Assembly (NCBI GenBank): GCA_963965975.1
Contig: OZ014411.1
Location: 26,894,249 to 26,958,248 of the forward strand
Reading direction: 5' to 3'
DNA from: Xestospongia bergquistia
Lineage: Eukaryota; Porifera; Demospongiae; Haplosclerida; Petrosiidae
Length of the DNA: 64,000 nt
Of this stretch, positions 25,793 through 37,300 are shown piece after piece. A program made the position numbers and the translations under genes. The notes below the pieces were generated by a model, which did no database searches, was not told the origin of the DNA, and saw only the letters and a program-made list of their open reading frames with translations. Positions within the stretch are counted from its first letter, which is position 1. The number at the start of each line of letters is the position of its first letter.

Positions 25793-26836
25793 CTACATTA
25801 TGCTGCGTTTGTAGCAATTGTTGCACACAACTTTGCCTTGCTGAACTTGAGGCAGATCAGAGTAGTTGCTATTGCATTTAGTACACTTAAATTCAATCTG
25901 GAAAACATGACAACTGCTTCCTTCTTCAGCTTGTGTATGTATCTCTTCCCATGCATCCAAAAATGAGCCAGCTATTTTCTTGGTGGGATCTTCAGAGAGA
26001 ACATTAATGTTAGCATTTGATTCTGCAATTGAGATAATGTTCTGAAGATGACTGCCTTGGTCCACACCAGTATCACACAAATGTTGGAACATTGACCAGA
26101 ATTCAACTGACTTCTGAAGAAAAACAATTGCTTCTCTTAATTTGCCTACTTCATTATGATATTTTATTCGCTGCTGCTCAAAATGTTGTTTTTGTGATAA
26201 TAAAGAGGCAATTTGTGATTGTTTCTCTGAGACTTGCATCTTAGCCTTTTCAACTTCATGTTCCGCATTTGAACATTCTCTTCGACAGTCACTCAATCTC
26301 TGCTTTGCTTTGTCTTCTTCATCTCTCAATTCATTTATCACTTGTCCAACACCAGCACCAAGTGCTGCCCCTACAGCAAGCCCTCCAATTCCTCCTGTAA
26401 GTAACCCCACGACTCCTCCAAAAATAGCGGCACCAGTTCGAGTTTTGTCTGCTTCTTCCACGGAATCACGGAGCTTGCGTTGAGCACGATCAAGAGCATT
26501 CTCAGCATCTGACAAATTAGAACGTTTTGTTTGAAGGTATGACTGCTGGTTAATTAGATTACTCTGAGCAGATGTTACTTGAGACTGTAGACGCCGTTCT
26601 TCTTCGCCACACTTAGCTATTTCTCTCTGGATATTCTCTTCTTGCTCTTGATTACACTCTTGTACCTTTTCTAGTCTCTTGGCTAGGTTTCCACTTTCCT
26701 CGGCTAACTCTTCTCCTGTTGTCTTGAGAAAGGCTAGTTGGATAGAAGATTGTTCTACATTCCCTTGATTGATTTCAGTAACAGTTTTTCTTGCCACTTC
26801 GACGCAGTTCTTTCCTTTCGCAATAACCAAGGCCAT
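25793..26836 (-). CDS. Helical-bundle protein with glycine-rich hydrophobic hairpin and C-terminal CxxC pair
   Basis: Intronless, 347 aa. Long amphipathic helices (about residues 40-130) lead to a Gly/Ala-rich hydrophobic stretch (about 134-170, GAAIFGGVVGLLTGGIGGLA...). More coiled coil follows (about 170-240), then AIVFLQKSVEFWSMFQHLC, and a C-terminal CTKC-x16-CNNC that looks like a zinc ribbon. A hydrophobic hairpin between two long helices is the layout of ClyA-like alpha-helical pore formers and of apolipoprotein-L-like proteins. Membrane insertion is therefore plausible, but sequence alone does not establish it. No signal peptide is seen, so it is probably cytosolic. The FW...HC helix is shared with the gene at 29568. 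I do not recognise the family by name. Confidence 0.7.
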   Translation of the reverse strand: MALVIAKGKNCVEVARKTVTEINQGNVEQSSIQLAFLKTTGEELAEESGNLAKRLEKVQECNQEQEENIQREIAKCGEEERRLQSQVTSAQSNLINQQSYLQTKRSNLSDAENALDRAQRKLRDSVEEADKTRTGAAIFGGVVGLLTGGIGGLAVGAALGAGVGQVINELRDEEDKAKQRLSDCRRECSNAEHEVEKAKMQVSEKQSQIASLLSQKQHFEQQRIKYHNEVGKLREAIVFLQKSVEFWSMFQHLCDTGVDQGSHLQNIISIAESNANINVLSEDPTKKIAGSFLDAWEEIHTQAEEGSSCHVFQIEFKCTKCNSNYSDLPQVQQGKVVCNNCYKRSIM

Positions 26837-27415
26837 ATTAGTTCAAAGGGTCAATTTTAGTCGCTATACCTATACTGTTATGCAGTTGTTCCTTGTGTGC
26901 TTTTAACATCGGCGTCAGAAGGGAGGCGGATATGTAACATCAGGGGGTACCCCTACTTATTATTCACATCTAGCTACTTTTGGAACAAGACATACTTTAC
27001 AGGACTGGGGAGAAAGGAGAAAGTAACCAGTTAAATATAATTACCATAAATGTCTTGTTGCCTGTTGTGTTCATGTTATATTACCATAATTCCTGTGGCT
27101 TGATTTCACAATTCTAACATTTAGAATATATTGATTATTCTAAGCAAACTATTAATACTAACTAATGATGGACAATAAGTTAACACCTTATAATTATAGT
27201 CACTGAGCAATGTAATGATAATAAATGTAGGTTTGTTTTACATTGATGTTCACTAACTTCAAATTCATTCTATATAGTATACTTCATTTCACAAATTGAT
27301 ATGACTAATACTGATAGCATTCTTTTTGGAGTGTCCCTGATTATTTCATTTTAATTTTAAAATATAACTGTACTTTCCATAAATTTATTATTAGTCATTC
27401 TTTTTTATTCAGTGG

Positions 27416-27534
27416 CAGTAGTTATAGTGCTAGTTCTATTAGCTACTCAAGTGAAGATCTTGTTAGAGTAATTCCTGACTTACCAAGAGCAATAGAAGTC
27501 AATAAATACTTAGCAGACACAATGTACTTTGTAT
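27416..27534 (+). CDS. Candidate exon, unrecognised
   Basis: An open stretch follows a TTTTTTATTCAG acceptor and encodes about 40 residues (SSYSASSISYSSEDLVRV...), ending in a stop at 27532-27534 or at a weak donor near 27529. It may belong with the short splice-bounded segment near 27828-27856 and the exon at 28201. The phases could not be joined with confidence. Confidence 0.25.
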
Positions 27535-28200
27535 GATGTTTAGTGTTATAATTGATTTGTTTTATATTTTATCACAGCTATAATTCCCTCAATTCATTAA
27601 CAATCTACTGTTGTTATATATATTATTAATTTACTGATTTAAGACAAGTCTTGATGTGGTTACCCATGTTGTATCACGTTTATATGTTATAAAATGTTTG
27701 AATTATGTATTAATATAAAAGACGTTCATTCATGAAAGTTCTAATAGACAAATCCTGTGAAAATGTATCAATACTATAAGAAATTTTTATCTTGTGATAA
27801 TATTTAATTGATGTTTCATATATCATAGATCAGAAGTTGTCTTTACAATCTTCACAAGTAAGTACATATGTGTATCTGACAACTAGTCTACAGTTCCTTT
27901 CAGTATCTTCCTATATAGATTGTTACAAGTATATTTAGATACAATTTTATATGACATAGACTTAATTGATAATGTGTCCTGACTCTAAATTATATAACGG
28001 TTTGGCAACAAGTATTGATATATGGGAGTAAATGGTTTCTGCAATGTAAGGGCTTCCTGCCAGATACCCAACTATATATACTGAACCTTAACACTGTCGT
28101 CATTAAAGTAGTTAATAGTAGTAATTAGAGAGTATGATGATATTACAAAAATTATAATACGAAATTAGCAGTATTAATTATTATTTATGAGGTACAACAG

Positions 28201-28290
28201 GTTAAGATTAATGAAGAAGGTATATATGCAGACTTCCAAAAACCAAAGTCTACTTCTTCAGATAAGTCATCATCTGAAGTAATGGAATAA
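28201..28290 (+). CDS. Candidate last exon, unrecognised
   Basis: After an ACAACAG acceptor the sequence is open for 29 residues (VKINEEGIYADFQKPKS...) and ends in TAA. The serine-rich tail with a GIYADF tyrosine motif looks like a receptor tail, but no upstream domains were found. Confidence 0.3.
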   Translation, partial: VKINEEGIYADFQKPKSTSSDKSSSEVME

Positions 28291-28418
28291 ACAGACTACC
28301 ACCACCAGTATCAGCTGAGTTAGTGTTAGAGAGATGCTTTGATTAACACTCTTTAAAAAATTATCAAAGTCTTCTTCGTCTTCTTTCAGTTTAGTGTGTG
28401 CTGTTGTTCTTGATGTCC
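28270..28418 (-). CDS. Candidate last exon on the minus strand, unrecognised
   Basis: A TAG acceptor at about 28419-28420 opens a 49-residue frame with an acidic part (LKEDEEDFDNFLKSVNQ) and a hydrophobic end (LILVVVVCLFHYFR). It overlaps the tail of the plus-strand candidate, so at most one is likely to be real. Confidence 0.25.
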
Positions 28419-29141
28419 CTACAACAATAATTATAATAATCATAATTATATCATATTATTTTGTATATACAATATAGAAACATTTAACTGGAGAGAAAAG
28501 GTCAAGTGTCGAAAATTAGCACTTACAATAGCATTACTGATTTATTATAGTATAGAAGGATTACACTGTAAACTGTTAATTTTTTATCTCACATTAGCAA
28601 AAGTTGCATATTGTGAATTGATTGCCTTATACTTGCTTGGTAGAACAAAAGGACCTGTTATAAAGTTAGATAGAAGGAACAAAAGATAATGAAGAAAAGA
28701 GTTTAAGTAAAGATTTTGTTCTTTGCAACATAAAAAGGGACATAATGAATGATATTTACATTAATAATATGAAATTAACACAATAAAACAAATAATTTGA
28801 CTCAAGCAGACAACTATACTATTTAGTGTCATGCTCAGTATTAGAGAATTGACAAATGTAGTTATTAAGTATTGCATTTAGTTTTGGAATAGTACATGTA
28901 ACTTACATCAATAATAGACAGGAATCACACTCTGTCCAATTCAAAAGTTTCTTTAAAACAACCTCCATAAACGTTGGCAAAATATTAGTAGGAAAATAAA
29001 GTAGGTTACTTTTTTATAGACAATTTAGAAATAGCATGACAAGTTGAGAGAGGCAGAATTTTAAAAGTTAGAGAGAAGAGATGAGTAATTCTTAGGCGAA
29101 CACTGTAAAGACTTCATGCCATATCTACAGCTAATAAACAC

Positions 29142-29473
29142 TTTGTACTTGTCATGAGACTAGCTTAGATCACATTGCAAGAGCTTGGGTATTAAGAGAT
29201 ATGTACATGTCACAGGACTAGCTTGAATTGTATTATAACAGCTTGGGTATTAAGAGGTGTGTACATGTCATTGGACTAGCTTGGATCATATTACAACAGT
29301 TTGGGCATTAAGAGGTGTGTACATGTCATGGGACTAGCTTGGATCATATTACAACAACTTGGGCATTAAGAGGTGGGTACATGTCATGGGACTAGCGTAG
29401 ATCACATTACAGCAGCTTGGGGATTAAGAGGTGTGTACATGTCATTGGACTAGCTTGGATCATATTACAGCAG
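29142..29473. repeat. 58-bp tandem repeat, array 2 (about 5.7 copies)
   Basis: Same unit as array 1 (TTACAACAGCTTGGGCATTA, GTACATGTCATGGGACTAG). It ends about 30 bp upstream of a TATA-like box and 95 bp upstream of the ATG at 29568, so it may act as a promoter element. Confidence 0.95.
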
Positions 29474-29501
29474 CCTCTCCGGTAACTTGCGACGAACATG
29501 A

Positions 29502-29511
29502 TATATAAAAG
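29502..29511 (+). promoter_or_regulatory. TATA-like box of the gene at 29568
   Basis: TATATAAAAG lies about 58-66 bp upstream of the ATG, in a short GC-richer break directly after the 58-bp repeats. Confidence 0.5.
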
Positions 29512-29567
29512 CTTAATATAAAGATGTTCTTGGAGAACTGCTTCTTTAGTCTTAAACATTAAAGGAG

Positions 29568-30911
29568 ATGGCCGTTTCTGGCACTGAACTCAATGTTGAA
29601 ATAGAAGGAGAAAGCTATAGCCTAGATATTGTACCAGCAGAGACATCTTCCGTCGTTGCAATTCATAAAGAAACTTTACTTGGTGCCGTGGATTTAGACA
29701 GTCTTGTCAAAGACCTACACAGAGTAGGCAGCTTCATTAGAATTGCTTACAATGGAGTTGGGGCTGCTGGACCAAAATTTACGGAATTGAAGATTAAAAT
29801 TCAGCGCATTGGATTTGATATTACAAAGCTATCTGCCAATTCAGCACTAACGGTGACGAAATTCAAAACAGCTTCTAAAACAGTTCTAGTAGATTTACAG
29901 GCAACTTACAAATACCTTCTTGCTAATCATGAAGTGATGGCCATTGGGACACTTGCTCATGTCTCAAAGCTTGCTGGTGAGATGGAAAAAGCTGCACTTG
30001 ATTTGCATCATCAGTTCGAAGCACAAGCAGAGAAAGTATTTACAGCCAAAGAAGAAACAGAGAGAGCAGAAAGTGATGAAGCTGACCGAATAACAAAGCT
30101 TCAGAAAGAACGTCAAGATTTTGAAAATAAAAAGCAATATCAGCTTAAGCTAATGGAAGATGCACAAGCACTAGAAAAGGATGCTAAGGCAGAACGTCTT
30201 CAATATGAAGACAAAGAAGACAAGGCAATTAGAGAGACAGCCAACCCATTGAAGTGTCTGGCTAATGCTGTTACGTCTACAATAGGACTTGGTAAAGTCT
30301 TTGATCATGAAGCTGAAGCTGTACAATGGAAACAAAAACGAATTGAAGCATTGCAAAAAGAAAATGAGTATCGTCAGCAGCGCTATGGTGCTCTACAAAA
30401 GATGAGTGAATTTGCCTTGAAAGTATCTCATTGCACCACTGAAGAAAACATGGCTGCAATAGCAATTGATGCTTTACATCATGCTATTGGTGCACTGAAG
30501 CATCTTTCAGTTGTGATGATGCGAGCTGCCCAATTTTGGAAACAAATGCACGATCATTGCCACTCTTTGGCTGAAGGTGAAATGCAGGAACAAGTAAAGC
30601 TAGCAATGACCATGCCCAAAGAGGACCGGCATGATGTTTGGACTGGTGATTCATTCAAAATGAAAGCCATTCACTTCTATGCTGGTTGGGTTGCTTTACA
30701 CAGTGTTTGTTCAGGCTACATGGAGCAAATCAAACAGACTCAGGAAGAGCTTTATGAATACCTCAAAGAAAACCCAACATGGGAAGAGTCACGAAAGAAT
30801 ATCAAAGAATTGGCTAATACTTTTGCTGATGATTTAAAACAAGACACAATAGCTATTGCTGAAAAAGAGTTTGAGGCACAAAAAGAAATTAAGGCTCTCA
30901 CTGAACAATGA
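29568..30911 (+). CDS. Helical-bundle protein, relative of the gene at 25793
   Basis: Intronless, 447 aa, almost entirely helical by composition. A short N-terminal part (about 1-45) is followed by helices (about 45-150), a charged coiled coil (about 150-225), a mildly hydrophobic turn (ANPLKCLANAVTSTIGLGKV, about 226-245), a return coiled coil, and a block (about 300-335) with HHAIGALKHLSVVM and FWKQMHDHCHSL. The last block matches the FW...HC helix of the protein at 25793. The turn between two long helices is weaker than a true membrane hairpin. The layout recalls two-part alpha-helical pore formers, but function is not established. A TATA-like box precedes it and an AATAAA lies at 30938-30943. 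No signal peptide or intron is present. Confidence 0.75.
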   Translation: MAVSGTELNVEIEGESYSLDIVPAETSSVVAIHKETLLGAVDLDSLVKDLHRVGSFIRIAYNGVGAAGPKFTELKIKIQRIGFDITKLSANSALTVTKFKTASKTVLVDLQATYKYLLANHEVMAIGTLAHVSKLAGEMEKAALDLHHQFEAQAEKVFTAKEETERAESDEADRITKLQKERQDFENKKQYQLKLMEDAQALEKDAKAERLQYEDKEDKAIRETANPLKCLANAVTSTIGLGKVFDHEAEAVQWKQKRIEALQKENEYRQQRYGALQKMSEFALKVSHCTTEENMAAIAIDALHHAIGALKHLSVVMMRAAQFWKQMHDHCHSLAEGEMQEQVKLAMTMPKEDRHDVWTGDSFKMKAIHFYAGWVALHSVCSGYMEQIKQTQEELYEYLKENPTWEESRKNIKELANTFADDLKQDTIAIAEKEFEAQKEIKALTEQ

Positions 30912-31640
30912 ACCTTGAAACTTATACTCTTGATCATAATAAAATTCTAGTAACTGATAAGTACAACATATTTGATGATTAAAAATGTGATAATAATAAT
31001 ATTCATTTGATGCGTACGTATCGATAGCAAGCATTGTGTCATATGGTAGGAAGTCATACTTTGCTGTGTAACCTTTAGGTGGGGGAAAGCAATAAGTATG
31101 CACTTCCTTCCGAGGCGTCTCCCACTCAGCGTTCAAGTAAAATGTTATTGTACAAAGTGCCTACTGCAAAGAGACAATTCAGTGCCACGGATGATTTTGT
31201 TGATATAGGCTATAAATGCTGTAATTAATTTTAACTTTTTGATAGCTACATAGCACTTCTCTCAAAACCACTACAAAAATGGTTTCATATATTTATTATT
31301 TCGCGGAAAAATATAGACGTTTATTTCATATTTCACAATATTTATGTACAATTTTTCATTGCTCCCAAGTATATTTAGATTACTCCTTGGTTTGGGCCAA
31401 ATATGGCTGTCCATGGACAAATATGTCTGTCTACCAGCTAGTATATATGTCCAGACATGAAGTATATCAATATCTACATTAAGATCATCTGAGACACAAC
31501 TGTGGGATACAGCAGTGAAAAGGATATGCAACATTGCATTGCTCCACAGTACACCTGCTTTCACTTAGCTGTAGTAAGAGAGGATAGAGGAGCATGATAT
31601 TATTTATAAGCAGCTGAGAAAGGCAAGTTAGAATCATTGC
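30912..31640. other. Intergenic region
   Basis: The polyadenylation signal of the preceding gene lies at 30938-30943. No other gene is supported. Confidence 0.5.
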
Positions 31641-32720
31641 ATGGAATGGCGCTTTAGTGTTCTTCTAGATCTAACATATTTTGATCCAGTTTCTATGTTA
31701 ATTATTGACCCTATGCATAATTTGTACCTTGGCACTGCCAAAAATATATTTCATTTAATGAGGTATCATTTCTAGTACAAGCATGGAAATCATTAATGAT
31801 AGAATTGCTTCCCTTGAAATCCCAGCACATTCTAAAATGTCAAGATTACCACATTGTGTTGAAGGCAGTAAAAATTTTACAGCTGAACAATGGATGATTT
31901 AGACAAATTATTATTCTATTTATTGCCTTTTCAACATTATACCTGTGGAGCATTTAGAGTGCTGGAGACATTTTGTTTTAGCTTCAAGGCTGCTCACAAA
32001 GAGTAAAGTTACTCAAGATGAACTAAGAGTCGCTGATGCTCCCTGTTTTTGCAATTTGGAAAAAGATTTGAGCAGCTATATGGTAGAGAGAGTGTGACAC
32101 CTAATATTCACATGCATTGTCATCTGGCTAGCTGTGTTAATGACTATGATCCAATCAGTTCATTTTGGTTATTTCCATTCGAAAGATATAATGGACTACT
32201 AGGTGATCAGCCAACAAATAATCATTGCATTGAGCCTCAAATAATGAAACGATTTGTGGAAGATAATTCATAATTAAAGCTACTACATGACATTCCTGAT
32301 AATCCTGTTTCACATGTTTTTAAAGATTTTGTTAACCAGCGTGCATCAATGTTTTTGTCAGTAAAGTCATCTGATTTTAATATAGATCAGCTGTATAGCA
32401 CAACTTCTGGTGTTCATTATAAAATGAACTCTAAATACACTCTTGGTATGTTTCTTTCACATCTAATTGATTAGATGCACAACCTATATGGGACTCTATA
32501 TGCTCGAGCACTGCCATTATCCATTCCTTGCTCATTCAAGATGCCATCCATCACTCTAAATGGTATTTCAATTTTTTGGGTGATTATGTGTTGGCAAAAA
32601 TGACCTCCCAAAAAGATCAGGAAGAGCAAATATCAATTTTTACTAATACACCCAGCTCATATAAAATACTTTGCAGCTCATTCAATTCCATCCATGACTA
32701 AAGGATGATTTAGATCTTAA
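31640..32720 (+). mobile_element. Decayed CACTA (En/Spm)-type transposase fragment
   Basis: Three-frame reading gives YFDPVSMLIIDPMHNLYLGT, then IPAHSKMSRLP and FTAEQW, then EHLECWRHFVLASRLL, and finally TPNIHMHCHLASC with FWLFPFERYNGLLG. This matches the order of CACTA-family transposases with their DUF4218-like end. Stops and frame changes occur between the blocks, so the copy is dead. The last block is the longest clean frame (32049-32273). Confidence 0.8.
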
Positions 32721-33063
32721 AAGTAGCAGTGGAATATGTTAAAGTACTTGTGATAATTGTTTTGGATAAAGTCTTCTTTATTAATTTTAAACACATAAAG
32801 ATTATCAAGTACTCTTATGACTAACTTACAACCACATTTCTTAACACCGTATATCAAAAGGTAAAACTCAAATTCATTCCATTAATAGACTGAAGTTGAG
32901 TATTATGCTGTCACACATATACACACACATATAATATATACATTATGTATGTTATACATATATAATAGTATATCTGTATCAATTGATAACTGATAAAATA
33001 AATAAATATTTTATGTAGGCTAGTGGTATGAATGTACTGTAAAATAATTGTGAAAATGCATAG

Positions 33064-33160
33064 TCATTCACTAATTAGTGTAAATAGGCTGTTACATATG
33101 GTGTATACCTAATACCATTCACTAATTAGTGTAAATAGGCTGGCACATAGAGTGTAAGCC
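33064..33160. repeat. Short direct repeat, two copies
   Basis: CATTCACTAATTAGTGTAAA and the next seven bases occur twice, about 53 bp apart (about 33064 and 33117). Confidence 0.9.
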
Positions 33161-33194
33161 TATTATAGTATTACTCAATATACAAATTTTGTCA

Positions 33195-34342
33195 TTAAGA
33201 TGCATGATTTACAAAATTCAAAAAGATTGATAACGACTCACCAACCTTATTAGCATGAGAGCAATTACTTCCACAGTCTATAAGATTATCCTTCTTCATT
33301 GTGTTATCCTGGAAGAAAAGACATCAACTATACATGATACTAATATTATATCTGCTGTTTCATTCTTTTAATCTTCTGCAGTTACATAAGTCAAGTCATA
33401 AAGGAATCAAAGCCAAAGTTACCTTAGCTTGTGACATTTTCTCTTCAGTCAATTCAATACCATGACTACTTCTATTACTAACAACTCTTTTCTTTCCTGT
33501 AAATAAAACATAGTATTCCTAGGAGTCATTGTGATACCTGATGTGTATTCTTTCTCTCAAAAGCAGGCAAGCCAATAAATAAATGGCTAAAATGATGATG
33601 AAAACATACCTTACTTTGAGATATCTTCTCTTCACTTGAATCAGTTAAGTCATCATCACCTGATGTTGCAATCCCTTGAACATAGTTTAACCTCATTTAA
33701 TAAGACAGCAAAGAAGCTTTACATTAGTTTTTGATATCTCTTCTTCAGTGGATGCAATAGAGTCATCTCTGCTGGTAATGCCTCTCTTCCTCCATTGAAA
33801 GTAATGTTCAGCAATTTAAAAATGCAAATTACAATTTGGTAGTGTTGTATCGCCTGTTGAGATGTTCCTCTTTCTCTGGAACATGCATGTGTATATAAGG
33901 TTAATTACTATGATTAACAAACTTACTTTAAAATGTGATGTTTCTTCTTCCACTGAATTATTAAAGCTATTGTCACTACTTAGTCTTTCTTCCTTCTTCT
34001 ATCCTAAGAAATATCTTTAAATAGTAAATGACTACAAAATAATGTTACATTACATGACATTTCCTTTCCTTGCTCAATACCTGGATTATGTTTTAAGTTA
34101 ACTCAATAAGGAAATCAAGAAAGTTACTTTAATTTGGTTTTAATCTCATCTTCAGTTGAGTCACTGCTGTCATAACTGATGTCATCTATCTTCTTTGTTT
34201 CCTTTCAAAAAAATTAAAAAGCTTATAAATTTAACAAGCATTATTATACATGGTGGATATAACTAAGTTAAAACAAAGAAATCATGAAACTTACCTTAGT
34301 TTGAGACCATTCTTGACTCTATCATCATTTTCGTCTCTCCAG
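33195..34342 (-). CDS. Array of small repeated acidic exons, unrecognised protein
   Basis: At least six splice-bounded open segments lie in a row on the minus strand: about 34342-34295, 34205-34128, 33995-33925, 33796-33730, 33674-33616 and 33496-33423. A last exon at 33308-33195 ends in TAA. Most share an acidic serine pattern: SDDDLTDSSEEKISQ, RDDSIASTEEEISK, SDNSFNNSVEEETS, YDSSDSTEDEIKTK. They are 100-200 bp apart and so look like tandem exon duplications. The junction from 33616 to 33496 and the junction from 33423 to 33308 keep the frame; some upstream junctions do not join cleanly, so parts may be decayed. No start exon was found. The product would be a low-complexity acidic region of unknown function. 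Confidence 0.45.
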
Positions 34343-37300
34343 CTTTTATTTTGTTACTATAATTATGTATTCCCTATACTATACTCACACACACGTTAGA
34401 TGATAAAGCTCATAGGCTAGTATTGATACATTCATGTATCCACAATGTACTCATGTGCTCGAATATAATTACTGAGAGATAACTTTAATGTAAGTTTATA
34501 CATGCATGTATGTATAATTAATTATTTCTAAATTTCTAGCTTCTAGCTATTATTTACAATTCAAATACATGCACTCACTCACTCACTTGTATTAAAATTC
34601 TCAATTATACTTTATACTATTAATGATAATGTAAATAAATTTTAAGTCTAATAATGTTGTCCTCTTAGACTCATAGGATTGAGGAAGTGATTTTGATTAT
34701 CTTAGCATGACAATCTAGCAAAATCTCATCATAGTTTAGTCACAGTTTGGAATACAGTAATTGCTTTACTAGAAGTGATAACCAAGTCAGAGGTATGCAA
34801 AAGCATGTGTTTAGTCACATGTGTCCTAAAGAAAATGTTTGACAATACAAGAAAGAAAAGACCAAAGCAATCTAAAACAATCAAAGGAGCATACAATACA
34901 ACTCTACTTTTGTCAGTTTCTAGTTATACATGTAATGTACATGTATACTAGTCAAGAAATAATTACTACAGTTTAATGTTTTCTTACATTTGTTCTCCTA
35001 CATGTCTCATATTATTGTTGTCTCTATCTACCATCTCATTTTTTAAATTGTTTTGGTTTGTTAGCTAAGGCAATTGAGTTAAGAGTGTAGACACACCCTC
35101 TTATATGTCTACTGACAAGCACCACAACTAAGGAAGGCCTGTCAATGAGACATTCTTTTAAAAGAAAAGTACAATCAATGAAGGTCATTTCTTATATGTT
35201 ATTATTATTATTAAAGATTTAAAACACAAATTACAATATAATATACAATAATGTGTATTGTAAATATAAATATAATAAGTAACACTTATATTATGTTTAT
35301 CCCATCATCTTTTGATCTTAGTACATATTCATAGTGAATGAGGGTGTCCATATTACACCATCTACTTTGTTTATCATATTATGTATATTATTATATATTC
35401 ATAGTCACTGTAGTGTTCATATATTACAATATATCTAGTTTTATCACATTATGTATATTATTATATATTCATAGTCACTGTGGGTATTCATATATGTTTA
35501 TTACTAGTCACAAGATCTATGAATATTATACTGAATTGTAATAACATGTTTACAAACTTGTCCTTGACTTTATAGATTATAAGAGAATGATTTCTGATTC
35601 TTTCTTTTACAAATAGGACTACATGCACTCCTAATTTTGTTACTAGTAAACTTGTGTAAATGACAGCCATCATCATAGCACAAATATCAAATGATTAACA
35701 ATGGATGTTCTTATATATTACAATAATATGTACTAAAAGTTATTTTATAGATTTAATCTTAGTCAGTTTGATTATATCTATATCTATTGAATATAATTCC
35801 TGGATACTTGGTACTATAAAATATTATTAACTATTGACTAGATATATATAAAGTTTCATGTTCCCTTCATCACTGCTGTCCTGTCAATGTTACATTCATC
35901 AATAGAGGTCATATTTTGCTTTGATTCAAACGGGGCCAAAATACTTCATCTATTCTTTATAATTTAATTACAACATCATCTCCAACATTGACATCAAATC
36001 AAAAGAACAAACAGTCAAGTCCATCCATCCATTATTTTTGGTCTCTGTATCTTTCCAGCTGGTGACAACAATCAAAACTGTCTTTCACTTTTTTTATTAT
36101 TAATGAAAGGTCCTTTATATTACCATGGACTTATATAGCTGTACCTTACTCTTTCTTTTCATATTTTATAAATATTCATAATCACGTAGCCGTAGTGAAT
36201 AAATCTGATTAGTGACCTTGTATTCTTTCGTAGGGCGGGTCTCACTATAGTAGATCGAAAATAGAAGCGATATACCTTTGGCAAATAGTTTTTCCACTAC
36301 TAAAGTAGCAGACGATAAACGTGACAAATACGTAAGTTCTATAATTTAGGAAGTTATAATATTTGTAGATGTGGTAGGAAGTACTTCCATTCATGTCAGT
36401 AGTGTATAACATCAAGCTTTGCCGCCCCTTTTTTCAGGCACGCAAATGGTTGTGCACGCGTCAGGAGACGTAAAAGCCAATTAAAGTTTAACTCGCAAGT
36501 AAAACTCTTCATTCAAATATCGTATCTATTTACAATCCTGAATATTCCTGTGTCCTGTTTGGTCGACTAGTATATACGTTTCTCGTAGCCATAGTAAGTT
36601 ATAGCCCATTGTGATTGGTATAGGCTAGATTCAAAAGTTAGAAAATTTAGCTTTTCTAATTTTTCTTAATCATTATGGTAGTACATTCTCTTTTGATTCT
36701 TTCCTTCGGGGATGTTTTGAGGAACATGCATTTTAATTCTTGATTCTTATAAGAATTATCAAGATGCATTCATCTGTAATCAAGGTCATATTAGTGATGA
36801 CTTGTACAACAACAGTCTCTTGGTATGGTATACTGTTTCTGTGTCAGAATGGAATATAGGTTTGTAAGCACACATGAAAGTGTAATACTAAAAGGAAATA
36901 GTTGTAATTTTTTTGTGCTATCAGTTAATAGAATAGCAACTACAAGCTATTGATATATTAGTTAGAAAGATACTTTCGAAAGAAAAGTGCTTCATAAACT
37001 CTTGTCATAGTCCGTAGGCAAGACAGCAAACACATTGCTGCCAGATAAAATGAATTCCTAGTGGTTTTTGGAACTCAGAACCTCTAACTGCTTCTCATTT
37101 AAGACTTTTTTTACCCAAGACCTTCACAGCAAAACTTACTGCAGTACTTGAATCTACTAAAGTAGGAAATTTACTATGAGTGTCTTTAAAGTGTTAGTTT
37201 TGAATACTATAGTCTAATCGTGCTGTATGAATGATGAATACTATTATACAACTAATTATCCTTTTCCATTAATCTAATGTTAATTTTAAACACGGCTTCT

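Larger units (their letters stand above)
26837..29141. other. Region between the two helical-bundle genes
   Basis: Holds the two divergent upstream regions. A few splice-bounded open stretches are listed separately as weak exon candidates. The rest shows nothing clear. Confidence 0.4.

Noticed and set aside
25077-29473. p53-type response elements in the 58-bp repeat
   Set aside because: The ACATGTC core fits only half of a half-site and fails the purine positions.
35940-36010. Possible retroelement fragment (NVGDDVVIKL on the minus strand)
   Set aside because: Too short, interrupted by a stop, and no neighbouring integrase or RT motifs.
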